Part shown: positions 43,783 through 51,844 of the stretch, in pieces | How positions within the stretch are numbered: position 1 is the first letter of the stretch | Layout: every line of letters begins with the position of its first letter | NCBI GenBank assembly: GCA_001784175.1 | Contig: MFPR01000004.1 | Coordinates: 1-64,000, forward strand | Source of the DNA: Candidatus Lindowbacteria bacterium RIFCSPLOWO2_12_FULL_62_27 | GTDB taxonomy: Bacteria; Lindowbacteria; 2-12-FULL-62-27 | Reading direction: 5' to 3' | DNA: 64,000 bases | Notes under the pieces: model-generated | Database searches by the model: none | The model's input: the letters and a program-made list of their open reading frames with translations, nothing else | What the model was told of the DNA's origin: nothing | Position numbers and translations under genes: made by a program

Positions 43783-44022
43783 TCACCCTCTTAACATCCG
43801 CAAGATCAATGTTGATTTTCCCCCGAGTTTTTCAATGTCATAGTACAGGGTCATCCCGCTCGGGGTTGTGATTTCAAAGCACTTCCCATTCGGGATGCCA
43901 TTTATTTCCCCGGCACGCAAACGATAAATCAACAAATCGACTTCCTGTAATCTCCCCGTTTCAATATCCCGGCAGTCCTCCCGGAATTCCGGGTTGATCA
44001 GAATGTCAAACCGCAATCCCAA
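43783..44022 (-). CDS. small toxin-like protein of a Phd/YefM-associated module
   Basis: 79 residues, start at 44022 inside the end of the upstream gene (17-bp overlap). The sequence (INPEFREDCRDI, GKCFEITTPSGMTLYYDIEKLGG, LILRMLRG at the end) is compatible with a RelE/ParE-like fold but I do not recognise a family with certainty. Role as toxin is inferred from the antitoxin partner. Confidence 0.6.
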   Translation of the reverse strand: MGLRFDILINPEFREDCRDIETGRLQEVDLLIYRLRAGEINGIPNGKCFEITTPSGMTLYYDIEKLGGKSTLILRMLRG

Positions 44023-44284
44023 CCGAGCGCCTCCATTCGTCGTAACTCAACATATCCTTGCGGCTGCGGGTTCGGCGAGCTTCGATATGCCTTTGCAATT
44101 CCAAGTCCCGCAACATCCGCTGACTGGCTTCAATCGATTCAAACTCCAGCCCCGACATCATGACGACCACCCCATTTTCACGGTGGCGAATAAACACCCG
44201 TTCACCCCGCGCCGCCGCGCCCACCAGTTTGGTGAATTTCTCCCTTGCATCCGAGGCGTTTAGAACCTCTTTCTGCTTGGACAT
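44006..44284 (-). CDS. Phd/YefM-type antitoxin
   Basis: 92 residues. NASDAREKFTKLVGAAARGERVFIRHRENGVVVMMSGLEFESIE is a clear Phd/YefM antitoxin pattern. ATG at 44284 is preceded by AAAGGAGGTGA; GTG at 44296 is an alternative. It overlaps the toxin-like gene and has its own promoter with repeated operator sequence. Confidence 0.82.
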   Translation of the reverse strand: MSKQKEVLNASDAREKFTKLVGAAARGERVFIRHRENGVVVMMSGLEFESIEASQRMLRDLELQRHIEARRTRSRKDMLSYDEWRRSVGIAV

Positions 44285-44311
44285 TGTTCCCGTCACCTCC
44301 TTTCTTGTTCA

Positions 44312-44356
44312 AGTATATTACATCACAAGTATATTACATCAAGTGTACAATATCAA
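44312..44356 (-). promoter_or_regulatory. promoter with tandem CAAGTATATTACATCA repeats
   Basis: On the minus strand -35 TTGATA (44356-44351), 17-bp spacer, -10 TATACT (44333-44328). A second TATACT at 44317-44312 pairs with TTGATG (19-bp spacer). On the plus strand CAAGTATATTACATCA occurs twice in tandem (44310-44325, 44326-44341) and a degenerate third unit follows. Likely autoregulatory sites for the antitoxin. Confidence 0.72.
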
Positions 44357-44436
44357 TTTTGCAGGAGTGACCGTGTGCCGTGCACACGCCTTTCCCGCCT
44401 TTCCGAAGACTTCTGCGCGACCCACCGGCCGCGGGC

Positions 44437-44592
44437 ATGAACGAGGAAATGATCCAGTCGCTGGTCGGCAAACCGGCCCGGATCGAATCGGACACCGAGA
44501 GCGGTGACGTGACGTGGAAGTGGGGCCGGGTGCGGAATTGGAGCGACACTGTCGTTCAGCACTGTCGTTCAGCACAGACCGTAAGTTGTTAA
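44437..44592 (+). pseudogene. possible gene fragment (BamE/SmpA-like?)
   Basis: A short frame reads MNEEMIQSLVGKPARIESD...GDVTWKWG, reminiscent of BamE/SmpA-type lipoprotein domains, then becomes unrelated where a 13-bp tandem duplication (44547-44572) and the direct repeat start. It lacks a signal sequence and a proper end. Probably a truncated remnant; weak call. Confidence 0.3.
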
Positions 44593-44596
44593 GTTT
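44547..44596. repeat. 13-bp tandem duplication and right copy of 18-bp direct repeat
   Basis: CACTGTCGTTCAG is duplicated head to tail (44547-44559, 44560-44572). It is followed by CAGACC and CCGTAAGTTGTTAAGTTT (44579-44596), identical to 43659-43676. Together the two direct copies bracket the toxin-antitoxin pair. The stretch 44597-44825 holds no gene I can support apart from the palindrome at 44751. Confidence 0.6.
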
Positions 44597-44750
44597 TGAA
44601 GCAACCAGAGATAACAAGAGGGCGGCGAAGGCCGAAAGAAAGGAGGTCGAGGCGGCTCCACCGCCCGGCTGAAATCAAAAACGGTTTCATTATATGCCGC
44701 CGCCGGCCCCTTGCATGTCCAGAATCCTGCCTGAAACAAATTTGAAAGTA

Positions 44751-44766
44751 TGTAAGGCGTATTACA
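44751..44766. promoter_or_regulatory. TGTAA-N6-TTACA palindrome, copy 1
   Basis: TGTAAGGCGTATTACA, a 5-bp-arm inverted repeat 60 bp before the thioredoxin-like gene. The same motif (TGTAAGGCCCATTACA) occurs at 54060 before the His-rich protein; ten of the sixteen bases are the palindromic arms and the following bases (GA.CGG) are also alike. Likely a shared operator. Confidence 0.5.
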
Positions 44767-44825
44767 GAACGGCAACTGAAGATGTGCGATAAGTGAGCCA
44801 TCACAGATGAGGAAAGGAGACCGCA

Positions 44826-45101
44826 TTGAACTTGTTGGAACTGTTTTTCGTCCCGAATTGCCTTTCCTGTCCGGACACGGACGACCTCTGGGACAAACTT
44901 CAACTCGTGAGGAGGGATCGCTGGCATCTGCGGATGGTCCGGCGGAACATGAGGCAATGGCGGGATCGAGCCGCCCGGGCGCGGGTGTTCGCATCGCCGA
45001 GTTTCGTGTTGAACGGCAAGGTCATCTTTATCGGCGTTCCCACACTTGAGAAAATGACTCAAAAGATCGGCGCGGCTGTGAACGGAACGGCGCGCGCATG
45101 A
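44826..45101 (+). CDS. thioredoxin-fold small protein with CLSC motif
   Basis: 91 residues from a TTG start at 44826, chosen because AAAGGAG lies just upstream and the frame has no ATG. The redox motif is CLSC (residues 12-15), followed after a basic helix by SPSFVLNGKVIFIG, the cis-Pro strand of thioredoxin-like folds. Probably a cytoplasmic thiol oxidoreductase or metal-binding protein. Its stop overlaps the start of a broken kinase gene. Confidence 0.65.
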   Translation: MNLLELFFVPNCLSCPDTDDLWDKLQLVRRDRWHLRMVRRNMRQWRDRAARARVFASPSFVLNGKVIFIGVPTLEKMTQKIGAAVNGTARA

Positions 45102-45474
45102 CCTCTGTCCGCACAAAACTTCTCGTTCACATCACGCTTGCCATTTTCTTTGTGGAAGCGGTCCTTCTCGCATTCTCCATCATGGCCAGAAAACGCCGGC
45201 TTCTGGCGGCCGAAACGGAAACCATCCAGATGAATGGATTGAGCTGAAAGTGAAAGACAACGGCATGGGGATGGCCCCGGAAATTCAGGAGCGCATTTTC
45301 GAGGCGTTCTACACCACAAAACCGTTGGATAAGGGAACGGGGCTGGGGCTTTCTCTGGTCCGGCAGATTGTCGAGGATCTGGGCGGAGAGATTCGAGTTT
45401 TTTCCGAGCCGGGAAACGGAAGCGAGTTCTCGGTTCTGTTTAAGAAGGCTGAAATACAGGCCGTCCATACATGA
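45098..45474 (+). pseudogene. histidine kinase remnant (large internal deletion)
   Basis: The ATG at 45098 opens a membrane-helix N-terminus (KLLVHITLAIFFVEAVLLAFSIM) that stops at 45247. In another frame 45250-45474 encodes only the end of a kinase ATPase domain (VKDNGMGM... FEAFYTTKPLDKGTGLGLSLVRQI). The sensor and His-box regions are missing, so an internal deletion fused the two ends out of frame. Confidence 0.82.
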
Positions 45475-45561
45475 GGAGTTAAGATACGACGGATTTTGCC
45501 GAACACGCCTGCGGAGGTTGAGGGGACATCGCGAAAGGATTCAGCGACCGCCTCACCTCCC

Positions 45562-45768
45562 ATGAAACCCAAGAAACCCACTTCGTCCGTCATGCGAACG
45601 AATTCGACCCTTTCAACCTATGAGCAACTGTTGTCGCCCTTCGGCAAGAACCATCTGTTCATCGCGGCGCTGCCGGTGCTGGCGGCGTTTGTCGCGCTGT
45701 TCATGCTCCGGGAATTCGACACCTTCTGCGCGTTTGGCCGCCGGCCGGCCAAGAGAGATGAGGGCTGA
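45562..45768 (+). CDS. short hydrophobic ORF, uncertain
   Basis: 68 residues: a polar N-terminus and one membrane helix (FIAALPVLAAFVALFML). No good ribosome-binding site and no family recognised; the frame stays open back to a TTG at 45496. It follows the kinase remnant and may itself be leftover sequence. Confidence 0.3.
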   Translation: MKPKKPTSSVMRTNSTLSTYEQLLSPFGKNHLFIAALPVLAAFVALFMLREFDTFCAFGRRPAKRDEG

Positions 45769-45833
45769 CGCGGGCAGCCCGTCAATCCTCTCATAAAGTG
45801 TCGAGAAGGGATCGAACCTCCCCGGTCATCTAT

Positions 45834-45992
45834 TTACTTCACAGGACATTTCGACATGTCGCCGCCGCACTTGCCGCAACATTCGTCCGCCGACTTGCCG
45901 CAACAGGAACCGTCTTTGGCGTGGGTGTACGCAACACCGCCGCCGACCAACAGGGCGACCGCTACCAGCGCGAGCAAAATCTTCTTTTTCAT
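45834..45992 (-). CDS. 52-residue exported cysteine-rich protein
   Basis: Start at 45992 with GGAGG 7 bp upstream. Signal peptide (MKKKILLALVAVALLVGGGVAYTHA) then 27 residues containing six cysteines arranged as DGSCCGKS-DECCGKCGG and CPVK. It is last in the minus-strand MerR operon, 22 bp after the MerT-like gene. Probably a periplasmic metal (Hg/Cu) binding or buffering peptide. Too short for most ORF callers. Confidence 0.75.
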   Translation of the reverse strand: MKKKILLALVAVALLVGGGVAYTHAKDGSCCGKSADECCGKCGGDMSKCPVK

Positions 45993-46014
45993 CTCCGTGC
46001 CTCCTTCCCTTCCG

Positions 46015-46587
46015 TCATGGCCTCGCCTCCAACTGCGACACCTGATATCCGGTTGCGTTGATCGCCTCTTCGATCCGCGGGCGACCCACCCTGGCCGGAT
46101 CGAACCGGACCGTCACGCGGCCGGCCTTTGAGTTGGCGTCGACGTACAAAACTCCGGGCAGTTTCTGAAGCTGGGTTTTCAGCGCCACCTCGCACGTGAA
46201 GCACACCATCCCGTCAACCCCAATCACAGCGACCTCGCCGGCCGGCTGAGTCTGGGTCGCGCCCGATCCCGCGCGCATGTGATGGGTCCAGACGTTCAAC
46301 ACCAGAAAAAACGCCAACACCGCGCTTGCGCCCATGAGCACCCCGCGGGTCTTGCGCGGCGTCGACAGATCGCAGCCTGTTTCACATGCGGTTTTTGATT
46401 CTTTGCGATGCCGCATCCATCCGGCGGTCAACATCACAGCGGCAATCGCCAGCCACACCCAATGATACTTGCCGAAAAACGCCGCCAGTCCCACTCCGCC
46501 CAGCCCCAGCATGACCGCCACCAGCGGTCCGACACAACAGACCGACGCAAAAACAGACGACAGAATGCCCAGCCGCGACGATTTCAT
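46015..46587 (-). CDS. MerT-like metal transporter with fused C-terminal HMA domain
   Basis: 190 residues. MerT-type helices with the vicinal pair C17-C18 (ASVCCVGPL), a cytoplasmic CETGC segment, a further helix, then a heavy-metal-associated domain with GMVCFTC (C129, C132). This joins the MerT channel and the MerP carrier in one chain, as in MerTP-type proteins. Imports Hg(II) for reduction or moves another soft metal. Overlaps the CopZ-like gene by 4 bp. Confidence 0.85.
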   Translation of the reverse strand: MKSSRLGILSSVFASVCCVGPLVAVMLGLGGVGLAAFFGKYHWVWLAIAAVMLTAGWMRHRKESKTACETGCDLSTPRKTRGVLMGASAVLAFFLVLNVWTHHMRAGSGATQTQPAGEVAVIGVDGMVCFTCEVALKTQLQKLPGVLYVDANSKAGRVTVRFDPARVGRPRIEEAINATGYQVSQLEARP

Positions 46588-47126
46588 GATGTCGTCACGC
46601 CCTTCGCTTTGCGCAACCAATCGAGCGCCGCTCGAACCACCTGCCCGACATTTCCGAGACAACACGTTCCCTGCGGGTTCCTGGTCTCGCAGGCGCAGAG
46701 GCCCGCTTTCACCTTCTGTTTGATGTCCTCCAGCACCGTGCTCTTGCCCGTCCCCGCAATTTCCGCCGCAATCGACCGCCGCGTATGGTTGAAACAGTAG
46801 CAGGCCGGAACGTCCGGCCCGGCGTCTTTTTGAAAGACCGGCGACCGAATTTCGCCCGTACGTACAGCAGTGCCGTCGCCATTGAAATACACAACCTCGC
46901 AATCCGCCGACGCGCAGAAAAAGAAACCGCTCGGCGATCCCCGTTTCTCGATGAGACCCGGATTCGCCAGAGCATGGACTGTCTCCCGCCCCACCCGTTT
47001 TCCGTTCTTGCCGCACAGAAAACAGGAAAGTTTATTGTCACCCGATGCGGCTGTTTTCGATTCGCCGGGGTCGGGCATATCCTGCGGCGAAGGACAACAT
47101 CCTCCTGTCATTTTGAGGAATTTCAT
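46584..47126 (-). CDS. CopZ-like metal-binding protein with BFD-type Cys domain
   Basis: 180 residues. N-terminal GGCCPSPQ and CFLCGK, then FFCASADCEVVYF and CYCFNHT...CACETRNPQGTCCLG, the Cys pattern of the CopZ N-terminal family (zinc and [2Fe-2S] binding, BFD-like). No signal. In the MerR operon its role is likely cytoplasmic metal trafficking between the MerT-type carrier and a reductase or sink. Start at 47126 overlaps the merR stop. Confidence 0.82.
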   Translation of the reverse strand: MKFLKMTGGCCPSPQDMPDPGESKTAASGDNKLSCFLCGKNGKRVGRETVHALANPGLIEKRGSPSGFFFCASADCEVVYFNGDGTAVRTGEIRSPVFQKDAGPDVPACYCFNHTRRSIAAEIAGTGKSTVLEDIKQKVKAGLCACETRNPQGTCCLGNVGQVVRAALDWLRKAKGVTTS

Positions 47127-47551
47127 ACCGGCCGGCCACCCAGGGTGTCGAGGCTCCGCAGCACGGGGCATGGGTCGGTCTTGCGGCGGCATCGGCAATC
47201 GCGGATCAGGCGCTCCAGCGTCCCCCGGAGGGCGTTGAGGGTCGAAATCTTGTCCTCAACCTGCCGCAGTTTCTCTCCGGCTTTTTTCAGGACCTCGTCG
47301 CAATTGGAATTTGACACGCGGAGTTTGAGGAGGGCGGACATTTCCGCCAGCGTAAACCCGAGGGTCTGCGCGTTTTTGATGAACCGGAGTTTCCTCACCG
47401 CCTCCGGCGTGTAGAGCCGGTATCCGGATTCCATGCGCTCCGCCGGGATGAGAATCCCGCGCCGCTCGTAATACCGCACGGTCTGGATGTTGACCCCGGC
47501 CTCTTTGGCCACCTCGCCGATCTTGAGAAACCGCCGCTCTTGTCGGTTCAT
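47123..47551 (-). CDS. merR: MerR-family mercury-type metal sensor
   Basis: 142 residues. N-terminal MerR helix-turn-helix (FLKIGEVAKEAGVNIQTVRYYERRG), dimer coiled coil, and three cysteines placed as in the Hg(II) sensor: NCDE, CRC and DPCPVL. ATG at 47551 is 7 nt after the -10 box, so it is leaderless; the open frame upstream would run into the promoter. Autoregulates the operon merR-copZ-merT-Cys-rich peptide. No merA is in the operon. Confidence 0.85.
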   Translation of the reverse strand: MNRQERRFLKIGEVAKEAGVNIQTVRYYERRGILIPAERMESGYRLYTPEAVRKLRFIKNAQTLGFTLAEMSALLKLRVSNSNCDEVLKKAGEKLRQVEDKISTLNALRGTLERLIRDCRCRRKTDPCPVLRSLDTLGGRPV

Positions 47552-47557
47552 GCCGGG

Positions 47558-47589
47558 AGCATACACCCTATACTATGGTATAGAGTCAA
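47558..47589 (-). promoter_or_regulatory. MerR-type promoter/operator with 20-bp spacer
   Basis: -35 TTGACT (47589-47584), -10 TATGCT (47563-47558), 20-bp spacer. The dyad CTATAC-CATA-GTATAG (47568-47583) sits between the boxes, as MerR regulators require. A single divergent or autoregulated promoter for the minus operon. Confidence 0.8.
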
Positions 47590-47636
47590 GCGTTTTCTTC
47601 ATTTTTTTTGTCGAACGATGATAAATGGGAGGACGT

Positions 47637-48371
47637 ATGGAGAAGCTGACGAGCGTGGCCGTCATTGTCCCGGCGCTGAATGAGGAGCTGTCGCTGGGGT
47701 CCGTCCTGGAGGATATCCGGGCGGTGTTGGTGTCGCGTGTGATCGTCGCGGACAATGGGAGCGTGGATCGCACCGCGGATGTGGCGCGCGCGGCCGGTGC
47801 GGAGGTGGTGTCCGCGCCGCGGCGGGGATACGGGTCGGCGTGTTTGGCGGGAGTGGCGGCGCTGAAGGACGAATCGATGGTTGTCTTCATCGACGCCGAC
47901 GGTTCCTCCGATCCCGCCGAGATGCCGGCGCTGATCGCGCCCATTGAGCGAGGCGATGCGGATTTCGTGATCGGCTCGCGCAAACTCGGCCGGGTCGAAC
48001 CCGGCGCGATGTCCCTTCCGGCGCGTGTCGGGAACCGGCTGGCGCCTTTTTTGATTCACGTCATCTGGGGATTTCGGTATACCGACCTCGGGCCGTTTCG
48101 CGCCATCCGCGTCGATGCCCTGCGGCGGCTCGGCATGCAGGATCCCGACTACGGCTGGACGGTCGAGATGCAGATCAAGGCCGTTCGGCACGGACTGAAA
48201 ATCGTGGAAGTGCCCGTGACGTGGCGAAACCGGCGCGGCGGCGCGTCCAAGATCAGCCGGACGGTTCGCGGCGTCGTGGGGGCGTCGTGCAAAATCATCT
48301 GGACGATTCTAAACTACGCCATCGACGACCGCCGCGCCGGAGACGAAGCGCGACATGGACGAGGCCTATGA
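47637..48371 (+). CDS. family 2 glycosyltransferase (polyprenyl-phosphate sugar transferase-like)
   Basis: 244 residues. GT-A fold with [19 protein letters not shown] and the D-x-D motif [10 protein letters not shown], then [13 protein letters not shown] and [12 protein letters not shown], typical of dolichyl/polyprenyl-phosphate mannosyl- or glucosyltransferases. No membrane tail. Its 3' end overlaps the convergent ArsC-Acr3 gene by 77 bp. A membrane transferase that could use its product lies at 50338. ATG at 47637 chosen after GGGAGG; 47625 is possible. Confidence 0.85.
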   Translation: MEKLTSVAVIVPALNEELSLGSVLEDIRAVLVSRVIVADNGSVDRTADVARAAGAEVVSAPRRGYGSACLAGVAALKDESMVVFIDADGSSDPAEMPALIAPIERGDADFVIGSRKLGRVEPGAMSLPARVGNRLAPFLIHVIWGFRYTDLGPFRAIRVDALRRLGMQDPDYGWTVEMQIKAVRHGLKIVEVPVTWRNRRGGASKISRTVRGVVGASCKIIWTILNYAIDDRRAGDEARHGRGL

Positions 48372-49815
48372 GAACCGGCACCTCGACGAGCGGGCCGATG
48401 ACGGCGGCGAAGGCGGCGCCGGAATTGATTCCGAACACGGCAATGGCGACCGCAATGGCCAATTCGAAATTGTTGCTGGCGGCTGTAAAGGAAAGGGTCG
48501 CAGTTTTCGCGTAGTCGGCGCCCGCCAACTTGCACATCCAGAAACTGACCAGAAACATCGAGACAAAATAGATCACGAGCGGAACGGCGACGCGAAGCGC
48601 GTCCATCGGAAGTTGAACGATCAGATTGCCTTTCAGGCTGAACATCACCATGATCGTGAAGAGCAGAGCGATGAGCGTAATCGGGCTGATCCTGGGAATG
48701 AAACGGGCGTGATACCATTCCTTCCCCCTCGCCCGGATCAGAACGAATCGCGTCAGGATTCCGGCCATGAACGGAATCCCGAGGTAAATGAACACGCTTT
48801 CGGCAATTTGTCCGATGCGAACGTCCACAACGCTGCCTGACAGGCCGAACAGCGGCGGCAAGACGGCGATGAAGAACCACGCATAGAGGCTGTAGAAGAT
48901 TACCTGGAAGATGCTGTTGAACGCCACCAGACCCGCGCAGTATTCAGTGTTCCCGCCGGCCAATTCGTTCCAGACAATGACCATCGCGATGCAGCGCGCC
49001 AATCCGATCATGATCAGTCCGGTCATGTACTCGGGACGATCGCGCAGAAAGACGACGGCGAGCAGGAACATCAGGATGGGACCCACGATCCAGTTCTGAA
49101 CGAGAGAAAGGCCGAGAACCTTTTTGTTTCGGAAAACGTCGCCCAGTTCCTCGTATCGCACTTTGGCCAGCGCCGGATACATCATGAGGATGAGGCCAAA
49201 TGCGATGGGAATATTTGTTGTACCCGCCTGAAAGCTGTTCATAAACATCTCCGCACCGGGGAAGAAACGCCCGATTGCGATTCCCATGCCGACCGCGAGA
49301 AAAATCCAAAGGGTCAGGAAACGATCCAGAAACGAAAGCCGGCCGACGACGGTCTGTGAGTTCCCTCTTCGGCCGCTTTCGAGGTTCACCATGCATTCGG
49401 GCATTGTCTCCACAAACGCGCGGATTTCGTCCCGGACCCGGCGGTAATGACCCAGCGCATCTTCATCGCTCCGGGCGTCCTTTGCCAGTTTCGGAGGATC
49501 GTCGAACCCTCGATGGACGACCTTCGCTTGTCGAGGAAAGACCGGGCAAGTCTCGTGGGCGTGTGCGCAGACCGTCACGACATAATCGAATTCGATTCTC
49601 GCCAGTTCATTCAGCGTCTTGGATGTGTGGCCGCTGATATCGATGCCCGCTTCGGCCATCACCCGGACGGCGTTTGGATTCAACCCGTGCCTCTCGACGC
49701 CCGCCGAATAGGCTTCGATTTCGCTTGATTTGAGCGCCTTGACCCACCCTTCCGCCATCTGGCTGCGGCAGGAGTTGCCCGTGCACAAAAAAAGCACCCT
49801 GAGTTTGTCCGTCAT
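48295..49815 (-). CDS. ArsC-Acr3 fusion: arsenate reductase joined to arsenite efflux permease
   Basis: 506 residues. Residues 1-135 are a thioredoxin-coupled Ars[10 protein letters not shown] (C11, R17) and [11 protein letters not shown] (C83, C90). After a linker, residues about 160-485 form the Acr3 permease ([35 protein letters not shown]). Arsenate is reduced at the N-terminal domain and arsenite exported by the membrane domain of the same chain. The last 20 residues are Arg-rich because the gene runs 77 bp into the end of the convergent glycosyltransferase. Four bases after arsR. Confidence 0.92.
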   Translation of the reverse strand: MTDKLRVLFLCTGNSCRSQMAEGWVKALKSSEIEAYSAGVERHGLNPNAVRVMAEAGIDISGHTSKTLNELARIEFDYVVTVCAHAHETCPVFPRQAKVVHRGFDDPPKLAKDARSDEDALGHYRRVRDEIRAFVETMPECMVNLESGRRGNSQTVVGRLSFLDRFLTLWIFLAVGMGIAIGRFFPGAEMFMNSFQAGTTNIPIAFGLILMMYPALAKVRYEELGDVFRNKKVLGLSLVQNWIVGPILMFLLAVVFLRDRPEYMTGLIMIGLARCIAMVIVWNELAGGNTEYCAGLVAFNSIFQVIFYSLYAWFFIAVLPPLFGLSGSVVDVRIGQIAESVFIYLGIPFMAGILTRFVLIRARGKEWYHARFIPRISPITLIALLFTIMVMFSLKGNLIVQLPMDALRVAVPLVIYFVSMFLVSFWMCKLAGADYAKTATLSFTAASNNFELAIAVAIAVFGINSGAAFAAVIGPLVEVPVLIGLVHVALRLRRGGRRWRSLESSR

Positions 49816-49819
49816 CCGT

Positions 49820-50161
49820 TCATCCCTTTTTTGTCGGACAGCGCGCCCCGGAAAGGCGTTTGAGGTCGCGCTTGATGCCCGGATGACGCCCGAGGCATTC
49901 GCGCAGACATCGTTGCATGAATTTCACCAGCAACCCTTGAGGCCGGACCAAACGGTAGTGCATCCAGGTGCCCTCACGCCGGCACTCGACGAACCCGGCC
50001 GACTTCAGGATGCCCAAATGTCTGGATATCTTGAAATCGGCCTCCCCCAAAGCCCCGGCCAGAGCGCACACGCAGGTCTCCCCGTGGGCGGCCAGAAGGG
50101 CCGCCAGCCGCAAGCGCGTCGGTTCTCCAAGACTCCTGAGGAGACCGGCCTCGTCTTTCAT
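49820..50161 (-). CDS. arsR: ArsR-family arsenic-responsive repressor
   Basis: 113 residues. Winged helix with [13 protein letters not shown] and ETCVCAL, whose C-V-C motif is the As(III) site of E. coli-type Ars[19 protein letters not shown] is the recognition region. ATG at 50161. First gene of the arsR-(arsC-acr3) operon; the operator lies directly upstream. Confidence 0.92.
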   Translation of the reverse strand: MKDEAGLLRSLGEPTRLRLAALLAAHGETCVCALAGALGEADFKISRHLGILKSAGFVECRREGTWMHYRLVRPQGLLVKFMQRCLRECLGRHPGIKRDLKRLSGARCPTKKG

Positions 50162-50170
50162 GCCCAACTG

Positions 50171-50228
50171 CTATATGCATATCTGCGCATATATGCATAT
50201 AATAGCCGACGGCAGGCGAGGCTGTCAA
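50171..50228 (-). promoter_or_regulatory. arsR promoter and operator
   Basis: On the minus strand -35 TTGACA (50228-50223), 18-bp spacer, -10 TATTAT (50204-50199). Immediately downstream, TATATGCATAT (50172-50182) and ATATGCATATA (50191-50201) form perfect 11-bp inverted arms that are themselves near-palindromes, a typical ArsR site placed to block the start of transcription. It overlaps the -10 box. Confidence 0.85.
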
Positions 50229-50337
50229 GTCACAATATGATATTCTGCGGTGAGCGCTTCGATGGAATGGAGGAATTGAAAAACGTGCGGAAACATTTGC
50301 CGGCCCGGACGCCCACGTCACGCGGGTCGTGAAACGG

Positions 50338-51825
50338 ATGCTGTTGTTTCTCGGATGTTCGATGCTTTCCGTCTATGCGCTCATGGCCTGGACGGCCGCC
50401 GGAATCGGCGAACGCTCGGCCGCCGTGTTGCGGTCCATCCTTCCGCACTTCCTTCATCCGACCATCGGCCGGTGGGAGAACGGCTTCGCCCGATTTTACG
50501 ACCTACCCAACAGCGCTGTTCCCATCGGAACTTTTCTTGCCTTGCTCGCCGCCGCCTTCGTCCTCTACGTCGCCGCGGTCCATGTCATCGCACCCTCCGT
50601 CAAGCGGCGCATCCGGCGCCGCTCCGGGTACGACGACATCCCTGTCGTCGTCAAATCGCGGGATCGATCCGATTCCCTGAAACTCATCCTCGTCTTCGGT
50701 GTCGCGTTCCGGCTCGTCCTGTTTCCGACGCCGCTCATCCTCGAGAACGACCTCTATCGCTATCTCTGGGAGGGCAAAGTCGCGGCGGCCGGGATCAGCC
50801 CCTACGCCCATGCGCCCCGCGAGGCTCTCTGCGATCCGTGTGAAACGGATGTAGGACTTCGATTGTCCGGTCTGCGATCCGAGTCGTCACAAAGCGAAGC
50901 CGTCTTCGGACGCATCGGCCGAAAAGATGTTCCGGCCGTCTACCCGCCGGTTTCGATGGGGTTTTTCTCGCTGGTGGCCGCGATCCGGCCCGATTCGGAA
51001 TTGGCGATGAAAGGCTTGATATTCGGATTTGACGTCGCCACGATGATTCTGCTGGCTGTGATTTTGAAGGCGATGAACCGTCCGCCCGGCGCGGTCCTCA
51101 TCTACGCCTGGTCGCCGCTCGTCATCAAGGAATTCGCCAACAGCGGCCATCTCGACGCCATCGGTATATTTTTCCTGATGCTTGCGTTTTGGTTCTGGAT
51201 TCGACGGAGTCGGTTCGGCGTGATCGCCGGCTGGACGGGCTCGATCCTGTCCAAATATTTCGCCGTGGTGCTGGCGCCCATCTTCTGGCGGCGAATCGGG
51301 GTTACCGGCCTGATTGCGGCTGGAATCGTATCGGTGTTGTCATTCGTCCCGTTTCTTCTGATGGACACGGGCGGCATGGCGGGAATTTCCAACACGTTTT
51401 CAGGGTTCGTGACCTTCGGGCGGGAATGGAAATTCAACGCGGGTCTCTTTCGGATCATCGAGTTTGTCGTCGGAACACCAACGGCCAAATTCATCGTCAC
51501 CGCGGTGATTCTCGGTCTGATGGCGCTTCTTGCGCGAAACAGATTCGACAGCCCCCGCCGTGCGGCCCAAGCCGTCCTCATCCTGCTCTTTGCGTCGCTC
51601 GCGCTCTCCCCGATCGTCAATCCCTGGTATGTGACATGGATCGTGCCTTTCCTCTGTCTGACGATTTCTCCCGCCATGTTGGCGCTCACGGCGCTGGTCA
51701 ACGTCTCATACACCGGCTTCATCGACAGCCGGGAAATCCTCTGCCTGACAGCTCTCGAATGGGGTATCGTCTTACTGTTGGTGATCCGCGAAATTCGCCG
51801 ATGGAGATATTTATTCGGCCCATGA
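50338..51825 (+). CDS. polytopic membrane glycosyltransferase (GT87/mannosyltransferase-like)
   Basis: About 495 residues with ten or more membrane helices. [13 protein letters not shown] (acidic motif after the second helix), [30 protein letters not shown] and [11 protein letters not shown] are hallmarks of DUF2029/GT87-like or PIG-M-like mannosyltransferases using lipid-linked sugars. ATG at 50338 or GTG at 50329. It may use the product of the glycosyltransferase at 47637. Starts divergently from arsR. Confidence 0.82.
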   Translation: MLLFLGCSMLSVYALMAWTAAGIGERSAAVLRSILPHFLHPTIGRWENGFARFYDLPNSAVPIGTFLALLAAAFVLYVAAVHVIAPSVKRRIRRRSGYDDIPVVVKSRDRSDSLKLILVFGVAFRLVLFPTPLILENDLYRYLWEGKVAAAGISPYAHAPREALCDPCETDVGLRLSGLRSESSQSEAVFGRIGRKDVPAVYPPVSMGFFSLVAAIRPDSELAMKGLIFGFDVATMILLAVILKAMNRPPGAVLIYAWSPLVIKEFANSGHLDAIGIFFLMLAFWFWIRRSRFGVIAGWTGSILSKYFAVVLAPIFWRRIGVTGLIAAGIVSVLSFVPFLLMDTGGMAGISNTFSGFVTFGREWKFNAGLFRIIEFVVGTPTAKFIVTAVILGLMALLARNRFDSPRRAAQAVLILLFASLALSPIVNPWYVTWIVPFLCLTISPAMLALTALVNVSYTGFIDSREILCLTALEWGIVLLLVIREIRRWRYLFGP

Positions 51826-51844
51826 TGAAAGCCGAGGTGTTGAG

